Assembly: GCF_016278775.1 (NCBI RefSeq)
Contig: NZ_JADQBF010000070.1
Location: 1 to 64,000, forward strand
Length of the DNA stretch: 64,000 bases
Direction of reading: 5' to 3'
DNA from: Demequina sp.
Lineage (GTDB): Bacteria; Actinomycetota; Actinomycetes; Actinomycetales; Demequinaceae
The first letter of the stretch is position 1. Each line of letters begins with the position of its first letter. Both the position numbers and the translations under genes were made by a program. This document shows positions 17,443 through 26,136 of the stretch, piece after piece. The notes under the pieces were generated by a model that did no database searches, was not told where the DNA came from, and worked only from the letters and a program-made list of their open reading frames with translations.

Positions 17443-18357
17443 ATGAGCAACGACATCACGCCTCCCCCTGCGCACCCCTCCATCAACCTCGACACGGTGG
17501 CGGCCTTGGTGGCAGAGCAACTGCCCCAGCAGGCGCACTTGCCGATAGGCGAGCGCTTTGAAGGGTGGGACTGCGCGATGTTCCGCCTGGGCGACGGACT
17601 CGCCGTGCGCTTGCCGCGCACGGAGGGCGCCGTGCGGTTTCTCCAGGCAGAGATGCACTGGGTGCCGCAGCTCTCCGGCGGCTGGGACTTCCCCGCCCCC
17701 GAGTTTGTCGCGCACGGCCTGCCCGCACACGGGTACCCCTGGCCATGGGCGGTGGTGACGTGGGTTCCCGGTGACACGGCCGACGCTCTGCCCCTGAACG
17801 CCGACGCCGGGGCCAGCGTGGGTCGCGCCCTCGCCCAAGTGCACACCCCAGCGCCTGACGATGCTCCCTTCAACATCGAGCAGTCCATTCCCATGAGCGA
17901 CCGCGACCTCAAGGTCCGCGAGCGCGTGGCCCGCCTCGCGGCAGCGCCCGGCCCTGCCGGCGAGAGCATCGACGCCGACGCGGCCGAGGCAATCTGGGCC
18001 GACGCCCTGGCCGCGGGCGAGCACGCCGAGTGGGTCTGGTCCCACGCGGACCTGCATGGAGCGAACGTGCTGAGCCATGGCGGCGACTTTGGGGGCATCG
18101 TCGATTGGGGCTCAATGGCCATGTGCGACCCGGCCGTTGACCTTGGCTTCACCTACACCCTGATGCCGCGCGAGGGAGTCGACGCCGCCTTCGGCGAGTA
18201 CGGTCGACTCACCGGCAGGGTTGACGCCGACTTCCTGGCACGGGCGCGCGGCATCGCGCTCAGCAAGTGCGTCGGCGTCGCCTTGTCGCCGCGACCCATC
18301 ACCGCCGCGATGGGGTGGCGAGGTCTCGTGGCGCTCGGCTTGGCCACCGCCGCGTAG
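17443..18357 (+). CDS. aminoglycoside/macrolide phosphotransferase-family kinase
   Basis: 304 residues with the APH fold. SHADLHGANVL holds the catalytic Asp (Brenner-like HxDxxxxN) and GIVDWGSMAMCDPAVDLG the metal-binding Asp; GDGLAVRLPR contributes the N-lobe. Such kinases phosphorylate antibiotics or cell metabolites; the form seen here is common in environmental actinobacteria and need not give resistance. No ribosome site precedes the ATG. It is divergent from the GH5 gene and converges on a lipoprotein gene. Confidence 0.85.
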   Translation: MSNDITPPPAHPSINLDTVAALVAEQLPQQAHLPIGERFEGWDCAMFRLGDGLAVRLPRTEGAVRFLQAEMHWVPQLSGGWDFPAPEFVAHGLPAHGYPWPWAVVTWVPGDTADALPLNADAGASVGRALAQVHTPAPDDAPFNIEQSIPMSDRDLKVRERVARLAAAPGPAGESIDADAAEAIWADALAAGEHAEWVWSHADLHGANVLSHGGDFGGIVDWGSMAMCDPAVDLGFTYTLMPREGVDAAFGEYGRLTGRVDADFLARARGIALSKCVGVALSPRPITAAMGWRGLVALGLATAA

Positions 18358-18426
18358 CTCAAGCCTCCCGGACGACTCGAGCTGCTCGACGACTTGGGGC
18401 CAGCGGCCACCAATGGGTCTGCGGGA

Positions 18427-19038
18427 CTACCAGTTGCTGACAACCTCTTCGGCCAACTTGACCGGTACCCCCGGGTCATTGCCGTCAGCGTCAAACGACA
18501 TGTACAGGACCTGCACGTAGTCGCTGCCAAGGTCCATCGCGATCACCGTGCCGCCCATGTAGGTGAAGGCATGATCGACCCCGGCGACAGAGACATCGGC
18601 GACGTCATCGAACATGCTCTCGGTGACCTCGCGGTTGATCTGAAAACTCGAGTCGATGTTGTCGAAGACCATGACTGACACCATCGCCAGGCCGCCCGTT
18701 GAGGTCAGATCCCATGTACAAGTCCCCATGCCGTCGTCTGTGACGACGGCCTCAGAAAAGTCGAGTCCCGAAATGGACGTGATCGTGTCGGTGTCGAGCA
18801 ATTGGCACGCGTCGGTTGTCGATGCGTCGGCCGAGTCATCCCCCTCGCTGGAGCCATCACCCTCGGCAGCGTCACTGGCGGGAGCTTCGGCTGCTGGCGT
18901 CGCGGTCGCGTCAGCGGCTGACAACGTCTCCGGATCACTGGAGTTGCCCGCTGAGTCGTCGCCACCACAGGCCGCAAGCGCGAGCGCAAACGCCAACGCG
19001 GTGAGAATCGTGACTGGAGACTTGACGGATGTGCGCAT
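18427..19038 (-). CDS. lipoprotein of unknown function (DUF3558-like architecture)
   Basis: 203 residues. The signal peptide ends in LAAC (Cys24); an acidic Ala/Ser/Asp linker runs to about residue 80, then a compact domain with CQLLDTDTI, GTCTWDL and a hydrophobic core. The Cys pair in this domain and the overall plan recall DUF3558 lipoproteins, but the match is only by eye. It would sit on the outer membrane face. Base composition is less GC-rich than its neighbours in the mature part. No partner gene is evident. Confidence 0.78.
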   Translation of the reverse strand: MRTSVKSPVTILTALAFALALAACGGDDSAGNSSDPETLSAADATATPAAEAPASDAAEGDGSSEGDDSADASTTDACQLLDTDTITSISGLDFSEAVVTDDGMGTCTWDLTSTGGLAMVSVMVFDNIDSSFQINREVTESMFDDVADVSVAGVDHAFTYMGGTVIAMDLGSDYVQVLYMSFDADGNDPGVPVKLAEEVVSNW

Positions 19039-19188
19039 GATCTTCCCCCTCTTTCCGGATTTCCGGTCGACCGAGGCTATCGCCGAGTCGCGTTGGATTA
19101 CCAGGGACCTTAAGCCCGACTTGAGCCCAAGGACCCAGGAAGCCCGCGGAGGGAACTGGTGCGGGGCGCGTCGCTCGGAGCGGCGCGG

Positions 19189-19830
19189 TTAGCCGACCAC
19201 GGAGACGTGCTCCCGGTGGTGCTCACCGTTATCGATCAGGTCGAGAATCGCCGTCGCAAAGTCGGGCGCGGAGATGAACGATTTGCCGTCCTCATCGAAC
19301 ATCGCGACCTCGCCACCCAGCCGATATCGGCCGGTCGCCTCGCCCGGCGCGAAGGCGCCGAACGTGGCCGCGGGGCTCACGAAGGTCCAATCGAGGGCGG
19401 CATCGGCAGCAAGCAACGACTCGTACACCGCGTGGCCAGCCTGGGCCTCTGCGCGATACTCCTCGGGGATGTCGCCCTCAATGAAGCGGGGCGCGCCAGG
19501 TGCGGGGCGAAGGGAAGAGAACCCTCCCACCACAATCAACCGTGCCCCTGCCTCTATCGCCGACTCGGCCAGCACTGAAGCCAACTCGACGTGCTTGTCC
19601 GCCATGTCCCCCCGCGGCGACGTGGCACTGATCACGGCGTCGGCGCCCTCGAAGGCCCGTGCGCGCACGTCACCCGACAGGGCGGATCCCTGCAGGTACA
19701 TGACGCCATCGACGGGCACCATTGGCACCGACCGTGCCACGGCGGTGACCCGGTGCACGCGCGCGGCGGCCTCGGCAACAATCGCGGCGCCCGCATATCC
19801 GGTGCCGCCGATCACGGTGATGCTTGCCAT
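19189..19830 (-). CDS. NAD(P)-binding atypical SDR (NmrA/YwnB-like)
   Basis: 213 residues. TVIGGTGYAGAAIV is a Rossmann dinucleotide-binding motif at the N-terminus, ATSPRG and VVGGFSSL follow, and DWTFVSPAATFG matches the atypical short-chain dehydrogenase family that includes YwnB and PhiYFPP-type proteins, often called NAD-dependent epimerase-like. The canonical YxxxK catalytic pair is not obvious, so it may be a redox sensor or a reductase with changed chemistry. GGAGG lies 6 nt before the ATG. Divergent from the aldo/keto reductase. Confidence 0.85.
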   Translation of the reverse strand: MASITVIGGTGYAGAAIVAEAAARVHRVTAVARSVPMVPVDGVMYLQGSALSGDVRARAFEGADAVISATSPRGDMADKHVELASVLAESAIEAGARLIVVGGFSSLRPAPGAPRFIEGDIPEEYRAEAQAGHAVYESLLAADAALDWTFVSPAATFGAFAPGEATGRYRLGGEVAMFDEDGKSFISAPDFATAILDLIDNGEHHREHVSVVG

Positions 19831-19957
19831 GTGAACCTCCAGGTTGGCGGGCCGCAGGTGTGCAACCCCACGTGGACGCCAACGTCACGCCGAGCCGCAC
19901 GATTCCGGGGCCGCCACCCGGCACGTGTCATCGCCCGGATCGTCGTAGCCTGAAGGC

Positions 19958-20806
19958 ATGAGCATCCCCACGCACCTCCTCAACGACGGCACCACCATCC
20001 CCTCCATCGGCTTCGGCACCTACCCCCTGCTGGGCAAGGAGGGCTACGAGGCCGTCAGGTCCGCGCTCGACAACGGCTACCGACTCATCGACACCGCCGT
20101 CAACTACGAGAACGAGGGCCTCGTAGGACGCGCCATCCGCGACTTCTTGCGCGAGTCGGGAACTCCGCGCGAGGACATCACGGTGCAGACCAAACTCCCC
20201 GGCCGACACCACGACACAGAGCGCGCAGTCTCTTCCGGCTACGAGTCACTCCAACGCCTTGGCCTCGACCAGATCGACGTGCTGCTCATCCACTGGCCTA
20301 ACCCCATCACCGGCAAGTATGTGGACGCGTGGCGAGGTCTCGTCACGCTCCGCGAGCAGGGCATCGCGCGCAGCATCGGCGTGAGCAACTTCACCGACGA
20401 GCACCTCGAGAACATCATCGCGGACACGGACGTCACGCCCGTGGTCAACCAAATCGAGCTGCACCCCCTCTTCACACAGGAGTCGATGCGTGCCGCGCAC
20501 ACGGAGCGTGGCATCGCGACCGAGTCGTGGAGCCCGCTGGGCAAGAGGTCCGCCCCGTTTGAGGAGGGCGCAGTCGCCGACGCTGCCGAGGCTCACGACG
20601 TCACGCCCGCCCAAGTGGTGTTGCGGTGGCAGGTCCAACTGGGCAACATCCCGTTGCCCAAGTCGGCGAACACGGCACGTCAGGTGGCCAACCTCGACGT
20701 CTTCGGCTTCGAACTCAGCGACGACGAGGTGGCGGCCATCAGCGCGCTCCACCGGGACGACGGTCGGCTCTTCGGGGGCGACCCGAACACACACGAGGAA
20801 ATGTAG
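19958..20806 (+). CDS. aldo/keto reductase
   Basis: 282 residues. GFGTYPL opens the barrel; DTAVNYENE contains the catalytic Asp and Tyr, VQTKLPG the Lys and LLIHWPNP the His; SIGVSNF and IPLPKSANTARQ bind NADPH. The enzyme reduces aldehydes or ketones, possibly 2,5-diketo-D-gluconate-like sugars; the substrate is open. TAGCCT (19946-19951) ends exactly 6 nt before the ATG, so the mRNA is probably leaderless. Length and motifs are typical of the family. Confidence 0.92.
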   Translation: MSIPTHLLNDGTTIPSIGFGTYPLLGKEGYEAVRSALDNGYRLIDTAVNYENEGLVGRAIRDFLRESGTPREDITVQTKLPGRHHDTERAVSSGYESLQRLGLDQIDVLLIHWPNPITGKYVDAWRGLVTLREQGIARSIGVSNFTDEHLENIIADTDVTPVVNQIELHPLFTQESMRAAHTERGIATESWSPLGKRSAPFEEGAVADAAEAHDVTPAQVVLRWQVQLGNIPLPKSANTARQVANLDVFGFELSDDEVAAISALHRDDGRLFGGDPNTHEEM

Positions 20807-20937
20807 GTCCACCCTGACCCGGGCCCGGCTGGGTCGCTAGTCCGGCCGCCCCGCCGAGCGGTGCCCTACCCTGTGGGCACGGCTCCGACGCCTCCCGCGT
20901 AGCGGCGCGAGCCGCCGCCGACCACCAAGGAGCCGCC

Positions 20938-22236
20938 ATGGCCGCACGCGTCTCGCGCCGCGCGTGGTGGGTGTTTGCCGCAGCCGGTGCGGCGTACTTC
21001 ATGGCGATCATGCACCGCACCGCCCTGGGCGTGGCCGGCGTGGACGCTCTGGACCGTTTCGCGATCGGCGCCACGGCCTTGTCCGCGCTGTCCATCGCGC
21101 AGATCGCGACGTATGCGATTCTGCAGGTGCCCTCCGGGCGGCTGCTCGACAAGTTCGGACCGCGCGCCGTCATGGTGGCCGGCTCGCTGCTCATGGCAGT
21201 GGGTCAGGTGCTGATGGCCACCACCGAGAGTTTCACGTGGGCGATCGTTGCCCGAGTGCTTATCGGGGCGGGAGACGCCCCCATCTTCATTTCCGCCTCG
21301 CGGTTGGTGGCGCACTGGTTCCCGCCGCGCCGGGCCCCTCAGATGGTGCAACTGACCGCCCAGATCGGCCAGGCAGGCCAGCTCGCGACCGCCATCCCGG
21401 TGGCGTGGCTCCTGCACTCCCAAGGCTGGTCGCCGACCTTCCTGGTGCTGGCGGGCATGGGCGTGGTCGCGGCTGTCGTCGTGTGTGCGGTGCGCATCCC
21501 GGGCGCGGCCGACGCCGACGCGCCTCCCGTACTCGCCCTCGCCGGTTCGCGGACCACGGTGTCTCGGGCCGGGGTTCGGCTGGGGTTCTGGACTCACTTC
21601 ACCGCACTGTTTTCCGCCAACACGGTCGCGCTGTTGTGGGGAGTCCCCTTCTTCATCACCGCGCAGGGACGGTCGGTGGCGGAAGCGAGCGTCCTGCTGA
21701 CGGTGCTGACGCTGTCCAAGTTTGTGGTGAGCCCCTTGGTGGGCACGGCGACGGCCCGCCACCCCTTGAGGCGGTCGTGGATGGTGCTCATGTTCGCTTG
21801 CGTCACGGCGGTGGCGTGGACCCTGCTGCTCCTGCCCAGCACGCCTAGGCCCATGTGGCAGCTCGTGCTCTTTGTGATGGCGATCGCCGCTGGCGGGCCG
21901 GTCTCGTTGGTCGGCCTCGACTTCGCACGCACGTTCGCCGATCACAACCGACTGGGTGCCGCCAACGGACTGGTCAATACCGGAGGCTTCGTGTCCACCA
22001 TCGTCGCGCTCGGCTTGGTCGGAGCGGTGCTGCAACTGGCCGCACCCGGCGGCGACTACGACCTCGACGCGTATCGCCTCGCCTTCGCTGCGCTCGCGCT
22101 TCCGTGGGCGGTGGGCGTGATCGGCATCATCCGCAGTCGCGCGAGGGCGCGCGCCGACTGGGCCGCAGACGGTGTGCGGGTGCCGCCTCTACGGGAGGTA
22201 CTCGAGCGTCGGCGATTGCGGCGCCAGGGGGACTAG
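20938..22236 (+). CDS. major facilitator superfamily transporter
   Basis: 432 residues with about twelve hydrophobic helices and an MFS loop 2-3 motif GRLLDKFGPRAVMVAG. The N-terminal half resembles nitrate/sugar-phosphate/hexuronate-type MFS proteins (FMAIMHRTALGVAG), and a basic, Arg-rich tail ends it. The substrate cannot be told. AAGGAG lies 6 nt before the ATG. The upstream 130 bases hold no gene. It converges on a TetR gene ending at 22274. Confidence 0.85.
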   Translation: MAARVSRRAWWVFAAAGAAYFMAIMHRTALGVAGVDALDRFAIGATALSALSIAQIATYAILQVPSGRLLDKFGPRAVMVAGSLLMAVGQVLMATTESFTWAIVARVLIGAGDAPIFISASRLVAHWFPPRRAPQMVQLTAQIGQAGQLATAIPVAWLLHSQGWSPTFLVLAGMGVVAAVVVCAVRIPGAADADAPPVLALAGSRTTVSRAGVRLGFWTHFTALFSANTVALLWGVPFFITAQGRSVAEASVLLTVLTLSKFVVSPLVGTATARHPLRRSWMVLMFACVTAVAWTLLLLPSTPRPMWQLVLFVMAIAAGGPVSLVGLDFARTFADHNRLGAANGLVNTGGFVSTIVALGLVGAVLQLAAPGGDYDLDAYRLAFAALALPWAVGVIGIIRSRARARADWAADGVRVPPLREVLERRRLRRQGD

Positions 22237-22273
22237 CGCGGCGCGGTTGCCCAACCAGCGAGGCCCCAGCTCG

Positions 22274-22876
22274 CTACGCGCGCGCCCGCTCGGCGGCCAA
22301 CGCCTCGCAGCTAGCCACGTGCTCGGTGATGACCCAGTTCACGATGTCCTGCAGCGACATCTTGAGGTCGATGTAGTCAGGGTGGCGAAGCCAAGCGCTC
22401 TGTACCCCTTCGAGCGCGGCGATCAGCGTCCTGGCGAGCCTGTCGGCATCGTCGTACTGGTCGCCCAAGTGACTCACCAGGAAGGCGACGACGGCCTCGT
22501 CCCTTTCCTTGCAGGCGTCGTGCGCTGGGTGGCTGGGATCCATGGCCTCAATCGACATGACGGTGCGAAGCCTGGCCGCGTGAGGGTCCTCCATCATGGA
22601 TTGGTAGACGCCCGCCGCGATGTCTTCCGCAGTGAGGGTGTCGTCCGGCCCCGTGGGGATGAACCTGTCGCCATCGAGGGCATCCCTTCGCCGCAACACC
22701 GCGATCAAGAGCGTCGGCATGTCCCTGTAGTAGTACGTGACCGCCGGCGCCGTGAGTCCACAACGCTCCGCGACGGCCTTCATCGTCAGCCCGCGGTATC
22801 CCTTTTCCGCCAGTAACTCCATGGCGGTGTCCACAATGCGCTCGCGACGCACCTCAGGTGGGAGTCGTTGTGCCAA
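22274..22876 (-). CDS. TetR-family regulator next to a GH3 beta-glucosidase
   Basis: 200 residues. An N-terminal TetR helix-turn-helix (RRERIVDTAMELLAEKGYRGLTMKAVAERCGLTAPAVTYYYRD spans about residues 10-52) precedes a variable ligand domain. The TTG at 22876 has GGAGG 5 nt upstream; a GTG two codons earlier would overlap that site, so TTG is preferred. It is divergent from the GH3 gene across about 110 bases, the standard layout for a local repressor of that gene. The 107-base gap contains A/T-rich stretches but no clean palindrome that I could identify. Confidence 0.88.
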   Translation of the reverse strand: MAQRLPPEVRRERIVDTAMELLAEKGYRGLTMKAVAERCGLTAPAVTYYYRDMPTLLIAVLRRRDALDGDRFIPTGPDDTLTAEDIAAGVYQSMMEDPHAARLRTVMSIEAMDPSHPAHDACKERDEAVVAFLVSHLGDQYDDADRLARTLIAALEGVQSAWLRHPDYIDLKMSLQDIVNWVITEHVASCEALAAERARA

Positions 22877-22989
22877 GAACACCTCCCGGGCTTGTCTGGT
22901 TCCTACAATAGTCGCTCTCCTCTATCTTTCCGCAGTAAAGTAACGGCCAGGGGGCAACCAATCTCGCCGTTGTCGTTGGGAGGGCGCGA

Positions 22990-25371
22990 GTGTCGTTTCA
23001 CGGATACTTGGCGCTCGCCTCGACCGTCGTCTCCTCTCTCGACGGCGACACCAAGATCGCTTTGCTCACCGGCAAAGACTTCTGGACGACGATGCCCCTG
23101 CCGGACCACGACGTACCCTCGTTCGTCATGGCCGATGGGCCGCATGGACTCCGCCACCAAGGCCGCGGCTCGGACCATGTCGGCCTCGGCGAGTCGCTTC
23201 CCGCGACGTGCTTCCCCACCGCGTCGGCGCTGGGCGCCACGTGGGATCGGGAGCTCGTGGAGCGGGTGGGAGCCGCGATCGGGGCAGAGGCCGCGTGCCA
23301 AGGGGTGGACGTGGTGCTCGGGCCAGGACTCAACATCAAGCGCCACCCCGCCTGCGGCCGCAACTTCGAGTACTTCTCGGAGGACCCTCTCGTCTCAGGG
23401 GTACTCGCGGCGGCCATGGTCCGTGGCATCCAGTCCGAAGGCGTGGGGGCGTGCCTCAAGCATTACGTGGCGAACAACCAGGAATCCGACCGGTTCCGGC
23501 TCGACACGATCGTGGACGAGCGCACACTGCGGGAGATCTACCTCAGCAGCTTCGAGACCGCGCTGAGGCTGTCCGACCCGTGGATGGTCATGTCTTCGTA
23601 CAACAAGCTCAACGGCACTCACGTGGGCGAGTCCGAGGAGATGATCCACGACATCTTGCGCAGCGAGTTCGGGTTCTTAGGAGTCGTGGTCTCCGACTGG
23701 CTGGCAGTGTCCGACAGGGTCGAGGGCGTTCGTGCGGGCCTCGACCTCGAGATGCCGTCAAGCGGGAGCACCTGGCATCGCGAGATCTCCAAGGCCCTCA
23801 CGAGCGGCGTGTTGCCGCACCGCACGCTCGACCTCGCGTGCACCCGCGTGGTGGCGCTCGCGCTCCGAGCCGCCGATGCGCGGGCCGGGCGGGCGACCGC
23901 GGTGGACCTAGACGCGCACCACAGCCTGGCTCGCGAGGCCGCGTGCGCTGGCGCCGTGCTACTCACGAACGACGGGGTCCTGCCGCTCGACGCAACGGCG
24001 CCAGGCAAGGTGGCCGTCATCGGCGCCTTCGCCAAGCACCCGCGCTTTCAGGGTGCTGGCTCTTCGCAGGTCAACCCCACCCGCGTGACCACCCTGCTCG
24101 AAGCGCTTCACCGCAAGGGGCTCGATGTCGACTACGCGGCCGGATACGACCCGCACACTGGCGACACCACGGAGCAACTCCTGGCGGAGGCGACGCGCGC
24201 GGCCGCCGAAGCCGACGTCGTCGTCCTTCACGTGGGCCTGCCCCCGACCGCGGAGAGCGAAGGCGTTGACAGGGCCCACTTGCGGCTCCCTGACGGGCAC
24301 TCGAAGCTCATCGCCCAGGTGATCGCGGCGAATCCCCGTACCGTCGTGGCGCTCACAGCAGGCGCTCCCGTCGAGACCCCCTGGGCGGACGATGCGGCCG
24401 CAGTGCTACTGACATACCTCGGCGGCCAGGCCTCCGGCGAAGCGCTCGCGGACATGCTGTTCGGCGACGCGGAACCCGCTGGACGCCTTGCGGAATCCTT
24501 CCCTGAGGTTGTCTTCGACCTTCCCGCCGATGCCCATTTTGCGGACCACGCCACTCAAGTCGAGTATCGCGAGGGTCTGTACGTTGGCTACCGATTCCAT
24601 GACACGTTCGCCCTGCCAGCCCGCTTCCCTTTTGGGCACGGGCTCGGTTATGCCTCGTTCGACTTTGGCGCGCCGCACGTGTCCCCTGCGGGCCGCGGCC
24701 ACTCCGTCTCGGTCGAGGTCACCAACACGTCGGGGCGTGCAGGCAGCACCGTGGTGCAGGTGTATGTGCGCGACGTGAAGTCCACGCTGTACCGCCCGGA
24801 CCAAGAACTCAAGGGCTTTGCCAGGGTTCACCTCGAGGCGCGTCAGACGCGCACCGTCACGATCGACCTCGATGAGCGGGCCCTTGCGGCGTACGACGCC
24901 CGCGCAGGTGCGTGGGTGGTCGAGGAGGGAGAGTTCGAGATCCGGGTGGGCGCCTCGTCTGCAGACATCCGCGAGTGCGCCACCCTCACCGTGCAGAGCA
25001 CGGCGACGGTCTCCCCAGGTGCGGCGTTTTCCGGGTCCATCGCGAGCCGTGCCGAGTTCGAAGACATGCTCGGACACCTCATCCCGACTCCGGCAGCGAC
25101 GCTGCCCTATACCCGCGAGACGCTCATCAGCGACTTGCACCAGACCGCGCTCGGCAGGCTGCTGCGCAGGATCCTCCTGAGGCTCATCTCGGCCAAGATG
25201 GGCACGAGCGCGGACGGCGCCAACGCCGTCACCGAGACTGCGTTTGCCGAGAGCACTCCGCTCCGGGCCGTGGCGATGGCGTCTGGCGGGCGCGTCTCGC
25301 TGCGGGTGGTGGATGCCGTGGTGCGTCTGCTCAATTTCGGGTCGCGCCGAACCCGAGCGCTGGGCCGCTAG
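22990..25371 (+). CDS. glycoside hydrolase family 3 beta-glucosidase-like enzyme
   Basis: 793 residues: GH3 N domain (about 20-300) with KHYVANNQES and VVVSDWLAV (nucleophile Asp236), GH3 C domain (about 325-545) and a fibronectin-III-like domain (about 580-660) ending near YDARAGAWVVEEGEFEIRVG. A C-terminal extension of about 110 residues rich in helix and Arg follows and is not part of the core family. No signal peptide: it should hydrolyse imported cello-oligosaccharides or aryl glucosides inside the cell. GTG start with GGGAGG upstream. Divergent TetR gene at 22274-22876. Confidence 0.93.
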   Translation: MSFHGYLALASTVVSSLDGDTKIALLTGKDFWTTMPLPDHDVPSFVMADGPHGLRHQGRGSDHVGLGESLPATCFPTASALGATWDRELVERVGAAIGAEAACQGVDVVLGPGLNIKRHPACGRNFEYFSEDPLVSGVLAAAMVRGIQSEGVGACLKHYVANNQESDRFRLDTIVDERTLREIYLSSFETALRLSDPWMVMSSYNKLNGTHVGESEEMIHDILRSEFGFLGVVVSDWLAVSDRVEGVRAGLDLEMPSSGSTWHREISKALTSGVLPHRTLDLACTRVVALALRAADARAGRATAVDLDAHHSLAREAACAGAVLLTNDGVLPLDATAPGKVAVIGAFAKHPRFQGAGSSQVNPTRVTTLLEALHRKGLDVDYAAGYDPHTGDTTEQLLAEATRAAAEADVVVLHVGLPPTAESEGVDRAHLRLPDGHSKLIAQVIAANPRTVVALTAGAPVETPWADDAAAVLLTYLGGQASGEALADMLFGDAEPAGRLAESFPEVVFDLPADAHFADHATQVEYREGLYVGYRFHDTFALPARFPFGHGLGYASFDFGAPHVSPAGRGHSVSVEVTNTSGRAGSTVVQVYVRDVKSTLYRPDQELKGFARVHLEARQTRTVTIDLDERALAAYDARAGAWVVEEGEFEIRVGASSADIRECATLTVQSTATVSPGAAFSGSIASRAEFEDMLGHLIPTPAATLPYTRETLISDLHQTALGRLLRRILLRLISAKMGTSADGANAVTETAFAESTPLRAVAMASGGRVSLRVVDAVVRLLNFGSRRTRALGR

Positions 25372-25386
25372 CCGTTTGCCTCAGCG

Positions 25387-25995
25387 CTAGCGCGGCTGTG
25401 CTTCGAGCACGTCGGAGACAAAGCCTGCAATCGCATCCACGTCTGCATCGGCGAATCGCGTGCACTGCGGGTAGGCGACGTGCCAGTTGTTGATGGCCTC
25501 GTAGCCCGCACCGACCGCCGCAATGGCGCGCATCAGGTGCTCCGGGCGAATCGCGTCACGGTCGCTCGTGCCGGTGAGGCCCATGGCAAGCCGTATTGCC
25601 AACTCGTGGGTGATGCCGCTCGTCGCCTTCGAATCGTGCACCAGCGGAGCGAGGGTGGGATCCTTCATGACGGCCACCACGTCGTTGTCGCAAGACGACA
25701 TGGCCGAGATCACGTCACGAACGAAGCGCTGACGCTCCCCCGGTGTGGTGAGGTCGCGCTGTTCCGCCATCACCTCTTCGATGGCGGTGAATGCCTGCGC
25801 GACAATGTGCCGAAGCAGTACTTCCTTTGACTCGAAGTGGTAGTACAACGCTGCCTTGGTGACGCCCAGTTCTTCGGCGATGTCGCGAACCGATGTCCCT
25901 GCAAAACCGCGCGTGGCGAAGAGGTGTGCGGCCACATCGATGATGCGCTGGCGCGTGTCAGTGCGCGGTGTCTTGCGGTCAGCTTCGACGCTCAT
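25387..25995 (-). CDS. TetR-family regulator beside the MMPL exporter
   Basis: 202 residues. DTRQRIIDVAAHLFATRGFAG and TSVRDIAEELGVTKAALYYHF form the TetR DNA-binding domain (about residues 13-55); the C-terminal part is a ligand domain with TetR_C-like helices. Divergent from the MMPL gene at 26137, it most likely represses that exporter; two repeats in the gap are candidate sites. GGGACG precedes the ATG. It converges tail to tail on the GH3 gene, 15 bases apart. Confidence 0.9.
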   Translation of the reverse strand: MSVEADRKTPRTDTRQRIIDVAAHLFATRGFAGTSVRDIAEELGVTKAALYYHFESKEVLLRHIVAQAFTAIEEVMAEQRDLTTPGERQRFVRDVISAMSSCDNDVVAVMKDPTLAPLVHDSKATSGITHELAIRLAMGLTGTSDRDAIRPEHLMRAIAAVGAGYEAINNWHVAYPQCTRFADADVDAIAGFVSDVLEAQPR

Positions 25996-26055
25996 CGTCC
26001 CATTCTCTCACTGCCCGTCAGGGACCGGGCCAGGCTCACCCCCGAGGCTTCTCAC

Positions 26056-26118
26056 TTGACGACCGTTTAGTCAGTGTGCCACGATCGCCTTGCAACCATC
26101 TTACCGGTCGTTCAGTCA
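26056..26118 (+). promoter_or_regulatory. MMPL promoter region with repeated CGTTYAGTCA element
   Basis: A -35-like TTGACG (26056-26061) and a weak -10 CACGAT (26080-26085, spacer 18). CGTTTAGTCA (26064-26073) lies in the spacer and CGTTCAGTCA (26109-26118) downstream, 45 bp apart; the first sits in GACCGTTTAGTC, a short inverted repeat. Placement suggests TetR binding that blocks RNA polymerase. Confidence 0.5.
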
Positions 26119-26136
26119 TTCCGAAAGGGTCTGACC

